Shown here piece by piece: positions 46,555 through 50,278 of a stretch of 50,278 nucleotides of DNA. Made by a program: the position numbers and the translations under genes. Within the stretch, counting starts at the first letter, position 1. Every line of letters begins with the position of its first letter. Location of the stretch: positions 1 through 50,278 of the forward strand of contig PNKD01000014.1 of NCBI GenBank assembly GCA_013822265.1, written 5' to 3'. Below the pieces are notes generated by a model. That model saw nothing but the letters and a program-made list of their open reading frames with translations, searched no databases and had not been told where the DNA came from. The stretch comes from Leptothrix sp. (in: b-proteobacteria) (GTDB taxonomy: Bacteria; Pseudomonadota; Gammaproteobacteria; Burkholderiales; Burkholderiaceae_C).

Positions 46555-48867
46555 TCAGAAGTCGTAGCGCCCGGTGATGCCGAAGTAGCGCTTGTCGTCG
46601 CGCGGCACGTAGCGCGTGATCGCCGGGCCGGGGTTGTTCTGCACCAGGGTCGAGTACGAGGTGTCGGCCAGGTTCTTGCCGATCAGCGACACGCGCCAGC
46701 CCCGCTCGCTGGACAGCGCGATGCTGGCGTTGAAGATGCCGTAGGACTTCTGGAACGAATCGGGCTGCTGCTGCAGGTCGAAGACGACCTTGCTCTGCCA
46801 GCTGTAGTCGGCACCGTACTCCAGCGTCAGGCCACCGCCTATGCCCCGTGTGTACTTCGCGCGCACGTTGGCCTTCCAGTCGGGCGAGAAGGGCAGCGGC
46901 TTGCCGTTGATGTCGCAGCTCAAGGCCGCGCCGGGCGGGCAGGTGAAGTTCTTCACGCGGGCCAGGATGCGGGCCAGGCCGGCATTGACGGTGAAGGCCG
47001 GGGTGATGCGCGCGGTCAGGTCGACCTCCACGCCCTTGGTCCGCACCTTGCCGGCGTTGATCAGCCGCGTGACGATGACGCCGTTGAGCAGGTCGGGCAC
47101 GTTGGCCTGATAGCCGTCGTAGTCGGTCAGGAAGGCCGCGACGTTCAGCCTGACGCGGCGGTCCATCAGCTCGGTCTTCACGCCCACTTCGTAGGAGTCG
47201 CTGGTCTCCGGCGCCAGCACGTTGTCCTGCGTCGGCGACATGTTGAAGAACACGTTGTAGGCCGGGCCCTTGTAGCCGCGCGAAACGGTCGCGTAGGCCA
47301 TCGTGGCCTTGTCGATGTCGTACTGCGGGCCGACGCGGCCGCTCCAGGCCTTTTCGGTCGTCGAGCCCACGACACGCGCCCGCGTGGCGCCCACGCCCGG
47401 CACGCCGGTCGCGCTGGCGGTGCGCTCGTGGTAGTAGGACAGCTCGTCCAGCGTGTAGCGGGCGCCGGCGATGGCGCGCAGGCGTTCGCTGAAATTCAGC
47501 GTCGTCTCGCCGAACGCCGCCGTGCTCTTGGCGCGCACGCCGTAGGTGGCCAGGCCGAATTCCTTCGTCGTCGACCCGGCGGAGCAAGGGATCAGGCCCG
47601 AAGGCAGCGGCGTGGCCGTGCTGGCCGCGCAGCGGGTGACGTCGCGCCGGTAGGTCTCGTCGTTCTTGCCGTCGAACTGGAACACGCCAGCCACGTACTC
47701 GGCGAACTGCTTCGTCGTCGAGGACACCCGCAGCTCGGCCGTGGTCTGCGTGAAGTCGAGGTCGCCGAGGTCGTCGGACTTGTGCAAGCCGCTGTTGGCG
47801 TAGGGCTGCGGCAGGCGGTCCAGGTCCTGGACCTGCGTGTTCTTCCAGGTGCGGCGCGCCAGGATGCCGGTGATCTGGTGGGCCGGCAGCTGGTAGTCCA
47901 CCTGCGCGGAGACGCCGGCGTTGGTGTCCTGCACGCGGGTCTTCAGGTCGTTGTTGATCTGCCGGTTCTCCGGGCCGGGCACCACCGGGGCCAGCGCGGC
48001 GGCGAACAGCGGGTTGTTCGTGGCATTGTTGCTGGGGTAGCTGCGCACGGTGGTCGACACCGGCACGCCCGTCGGCGTGGTGTCGATGGCCTTGGAACGG
48101 TCGGCGATCAGCGTGATCGTCGTGCTGCGGTTGGGCGTGATGTCCAGGCGACCGCGGATGCCCTGACGGTCGTAGCCGTTGACCTTCGAGCCGTCGAAGA
48201 CGTTGGTCACGTTGCCGTCGTACTTGGCGTCCATGAAGGCGATCGAGCCGCGCACGGTGTTGGCCGACAGCTCGCCGCCGGCGCCCAGGCGCACACGACG
48301 TTCGCCGCCCTGGAACCAGCTCAGGTCGACATAACCGCCGGGCGTCTTGCCCGGCGCGCGCGTGATGACGTTGATGACGCCGGCGCTGGCGTTCTTGCCG
48401 AACACCGTGCCCTGCGGCCCGCGCAGGATCTCGATGCGCTCGACTTCGACGAGGTCCAGCGTGGCCTGCCCTGGGCGGGCGGTGACCACGCCGTCGATGA
48501 CCATCGACACCGTCGGCTCGACGCCCGGCGACGTGCTGATCGTGCCCACGCCGCGGATGAACAGCGAACTGTCCTTGTTCGAGGCGTTGGTGCGGAAGTT
48601 CACCGTGGGGACGATGGCGGTGATCGTCGCCATGTTGTTGAGGTTGCCCTCCTCGAGTGCGCCGCCGCCCAGCACCGACACCGCGATCGGCGTCGTCTGC
48701 AGCAGCTGCGGCCGCTTGGTGGCGGTGACGGTGATCGTCTCGACCTTGCCGCTGTCGGGCGGCGGTGCCTGCTGCGCCAGCGCGGGCAGCGCAGCGGCGA
48801 GGGCCAGGGCCAGCGGCAGCCGGCGGCTGCGCGGGTGGGCAAGGGTAGCCAGGGATGGGCGGGGCAT
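46555..48867 (-). CDS. TonB-dependent outer-membrane receptor
   Basis: A 770-residue receptor. The signal peptide ends near residue 31 (ALPALAQ); a TonB-box-like ETITVTATKR follows at about residue 43. The plug domain has SLFIRGVGTISTSPGVEPTVSMVIDGV and VERIEILRGPQGTVFGKNASAGVINVITR. The beta-barrel ends with the typical aromatic terminus GITGRYDF. An AAGGAG precedes ATG 48867. A frame continuing upstream to 50271 is only a shadow of the aldehyde dehydrogenase. A LacI-type operator lies 48 bases upstream, tying it to the sugar operon; its ligand may be a glycoside too large for porins. Confidence 0.93.
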   Translation of the reverse strand: MPRPSLATLAHPRSRRLPLALALAAALPALAQQAPPPDSGKVETITVTATKRPQLLQTTPIAVSVLGGGALEEGNLNNMATITAIVPTVNFRTNASNKDSSLFIRGVGTISTSPGVEPTVSMVIDGVVTARPGQATLDLVEVERIEILRGPQGTVFGKNASAGVINVITRAPGKTPGGYVDLSWFQGGERRVRLGAGGELSANTVRGSIAFMDAKYDGNVTNVFDGSKVNGYDRQGIRGRLDITPNRSTTITLIADRSKAIDTTPTGVPVSTTVRSYPSNNATNNPLFAAALAPVVPGPENRQINNDLKTRVQDTNAGVSAQVDYQLPAHQITGILARRTWKNTQVQDLDRLPQPYANSGLHKSDDLGDLDFTQTTAELRVSSTTKQFAEYVAGVFQFDGKNDETYRRDVTRCAASTATPLPSGLIPCSAGSTTKEFGLATYGVRAKSTAAFGETTLNFSERLRAIAGARYTLDELSYYHERTASATGVPGVGATRARVVGSTTEKAWSGRVGPQYDIDKATMAYATVSRGYKGPAYNVFFNMSPTQDNVLAPETSDSYEVGVKTELMDRRVRLNVAAFLTDYDGYQANVPDLLNGVIVTRLINAGKVRTKGVEVDLTARITPAFTVNAGLARILARVKNFTCPPGAALSCDINGKPLPFSPDWKANVRAKYTRGIGGGLTLEYGADYSWQSKVVFDLQQQPDSFQKSYGIFNASIALSSERGWRVSLIGKNLADTSYSTLVQNNPGPAITRYVPRDDKRYFGITGRYDF

Positions 48868-48914
48868 GTCTGGTCTCCTTCTCCGCGCCGGCTGGGCTGC
48901 CGGCGGCGTGGTGG

Positions 48915-48928
48915 TGTTAGCGCTAACA
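48915..48928. promoter_or_regulatory. LacI-type operator before the TonB receptor
   Basis: TGTTAGCGCTAACA is a perfect 14-bp palindrome centred on GCGC, a classic LacI-family site. It lies 48 bases upstream of the receptor start and differs in one base from the site before the dehydratase at 37825. Confidence 0.75.
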
Positions 48929-49034
48929 AAGACGCGGGCAAACCATAGCACCGCGCCTTCGCGGCGCGAACTGCGGCAAACCCGAGGAGATGTCGGCGCT
49001 GACACGCCGGCCGGGGCCGGCGGCGCGCGGGCTG

Positions 49035-50278
49035 TCAGCGCAGGATGTCGCCCAGACAGAGGTACTTCAGCTCGACGTAGTCGTCGATGCCCTGGCGCGC
49101 ACCTTCGCGGCCCAGGCCGCTTTGCTTGACGCCGCCGAAGGGCACCTCGGCGGTGCTGATGAGGCCGGTGTTGACGCCCACCATGCCGTACTCCAGCGCC
49201 TCGCCGACGCGGAAGATGCGGCCGATGTCGCGGCTGTAGAAGTAGCTGGCGAGGCCGAACTCGGTGTGATTGGCCGCGGCGATGACTTCGGCCTCGGTCT
49301 CGAAGCGGAACACCGGTGCCACCGGGCCGAAGGTCTCTTCGCGCGCGCACAGCATCTCGGCCGTCACGCCGGACAGCACGGTGGGCGCGAAGAAGCGCGC
49401 GCCCGCGCCGCCGATGCGCTCGCCGCCCAGCACCACCTTGGCGCCCTTGGCCACGGCGTCGGCGACATGGCTCTCCACCTTGGCCAGCGCGGCCTCGTCG
49501 ATCATCGGGCCCTGGTTGACGCCGGCCTCGAAGCCGTTGCCGACCTGGATGGCACCGGCCTTGGCGGCCAGCTTCTCGACGAAGGCGTCGTAGATGCCGG
49601 CCTGCGCGTACAGGCGGTTGGCGCAGACGCAGGTCTGGCCGGCGTTGCGGTACTTGCTGGCCAGCGCGCCCTCGACGGCGCTGTCGAGGTCGGCGTCGTC
49701 GAAGACGATGAAGGGCGCGTTGCCGCCCAACTCGAGGCTCAGCTTCTTGATGGTGGGCGCACACTGACGCGCCAGGATGCGACCGACCTCGGTGCTGCCG
49801 GTGAAGGACAGGTGGCGCACCACGTCGGAACTGCACAGCACGTTGCCGATCTCGACGCTGCCCGCCGCATCGGCCGTCAGCACGTTCAGCACACCGGCGG
49901 GCATGCCGGCGCGCTGCGCCAGTTCGGCCACGGCCAGGGCGCACAGCGGCGTTTGCTCGGCCGGCTTGATGACCACCGTGCAGCCGGCGGCCAGCGCCGG
50001 TGCCACCTTGCGCGTGATCATCGCGATCGGAAAGTTCCACGGCGTGATGGCCGCGCACACGCCGATGGGCTGCTTGATGACGAGGTAGCGCTTGTTCGGG
50101 TCGGTGGTGGGGATGGTCTCGCCGTAGATGCGCTTGCCTTCCTCGGCGAACCAGTCGATGAAGCTGGCGCCGTAGACCACCTCGCCGCGCGCCTCGGCCA
50201 GCGGCTTGCCCTGCTCGGCGGTCATGATGCGCGCCAAGTCGTCGGCATGCTGGTGCAGCAGCGCGAACCACTTCATCA
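49035..50278 (-). CDS. GabD-like aldehyde dehydrogenase, 5' end missing
   Basis: At least 414 codons of an NAD(P)-dependent aldehyde dehydrogenase of the succinate-semialdehyde group; about 70 N-terminal residues lie beyond the window. Blocks are [65 protein letters not shown] with the catalytic Glu, and [11 protein letters not shown] with the catalytic Cys. The family includes sulfolactaldehyde dehydrogenase of the sulfo-ED pathway, as well as glutarate-type semialdehyde dehydrogenases. Downstream of the aldolase step it would oxidise the released aldehyde. It is transcribed away from the window centre's operon, so its own operon lies to the right. Confidence 0.88.
   Translation of the reverse strand, partial: MKWFALLHQHADDLARIMTAEQGKPLAEARGEVVYGASFIDWFAEEGKRIYGETIPTTDPNKRYLVIKQPIGVCAAITPWNFPIAMITRKVAPALAAGCTVVIKPAEQTPLCALAVAELAQRAGMPAGVLNVLTADAAGSVEIGNVLCSSDVVRHLSFTGSTEVGRILARQCAPTIKKLSLELGGNAPFIVFDDADLDSAVEGALASKYRNAGQTCVCANRLYAQAGIYDAFVEKLAAKAGAIQVGNGFEAGVNQGPMIDEAALAKVESHVADAVAKGAKVVLGGERIGGAGARFFAPTVLSGVTAEMLCAREETFGPVAPVFRFETEAEVIAAANHTEFGLASYFYSRDIGRIFRVGEALEYGMVGVNTGLISTAEVPFGGVKQSGLGREGARQGIDDYVELKYLCLGDILR

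Noticed and set aside
46555..50271. A 1238-codon reading frame that appears to fuse an upstream domain to the TonB receptor
   Set aside because: The upstream third is an out-of-frame shadow of the aldehyde dehydrogenase, rich in Arg/Gly, and a signal peptide with its own ribosome-binding site begins at 48867.

Overview
The window is about 50 kb of very GC-rich, densely coded DNA. It most likely comes from a betaproteobacterium of the order Burkholderiales, near the Rubrivivax/Leptothrix/Roseateles group. The basis is the base composition, an orphan Bug/TctC-type receptor, a class I-like PHA synthase, cbpA-cbpM, the DUF1501/DUF1800 pair and many GTG starts with 1- or 4-base gene overlaps. No sequence search was possible, so the taxon is an inference.

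Left part (1-17 kb), mostly housekeeping: the end of an anti-sigma kinase gene with its STAS antagonist; secreted DUF1501 and DUF1800 proteins separated by a structured repeat; a TolC-family protein, a Pcm-like methyltransferase and a TetR regulator with its operator; a lipoprotein; uppP; a heat-shock island of two hsp20 genes divergent from cbpA-cbpM with a near-consensus sigma-32 promoter; trmB with a small membrane protein; a phaC, MaoC-phosphotransacetylase fusion and ackA operon; tRNA-Gly(CCC); and a degenerate GGDEF protein.

Middle part (18-35.4 kb), organosulfonate catabolism. Block one is suyR facing suyA-suyB-slcC-comC plus a Bug-type receptor: both sulfolactate enantiomers are interconverted through sulfopyruvate, and (R)-sulfolactate is cleaved to pyruvate and sulfite. 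A 20-bp palindrome in the divergent promoter region is the likely SuyR operator. Block two is a TRAP-type binding protein translationally coupled to a hybrid histidine kinase, with a decayed signal-peptide ORF upstream. Block three is a minus-strand operon of a NitT/TauT-type ABC importer (two unlike permeases, ATPase, receptor), then hpsN, hpsO, a class III aminotransferase and hpsP, which should turn 2,3-dihydroxypropane-1-sulfonate (DHPS) into sulfolactate. A LacI regulator sits divergently.

Right part (35.6-50.3 kb), a sugar or sugar-acid operon: a second LacI regulator facing an IlvD/Edd dehydratase, an HpcH/HpaI aldolase, a MalK-type ABC importer, a Gfo/Idh/MocA protein and an SDR. Beyond it are a TonB-dependent receptor and a GabD-like aldehyde dehydrogenase cut by the window edge. 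Matching LacI-type palindromes lie in front of the dehydratase and the TonB receptor.

Main hypothesis: the right part carries most steps of a sulfo-Entner-Doudoroff route for sulfoquinovose (dehydrogenase, dehydratase, aldolase, sulfolactaldehyde dehydrogenase), and the middle part mineralises the resulting sulfolactate and DHPS to sulfite. If so, the window is one contiguous sulfoquinovose-to-sulfite island. The desulfonation and DHPS modules are well supported by sequence. The sulfo-ED reading rests on gene content and neighbourhood. A lactonase, a classical sulfoquinovosidase and a sulfite-oxidising or exporting system are not in the window.
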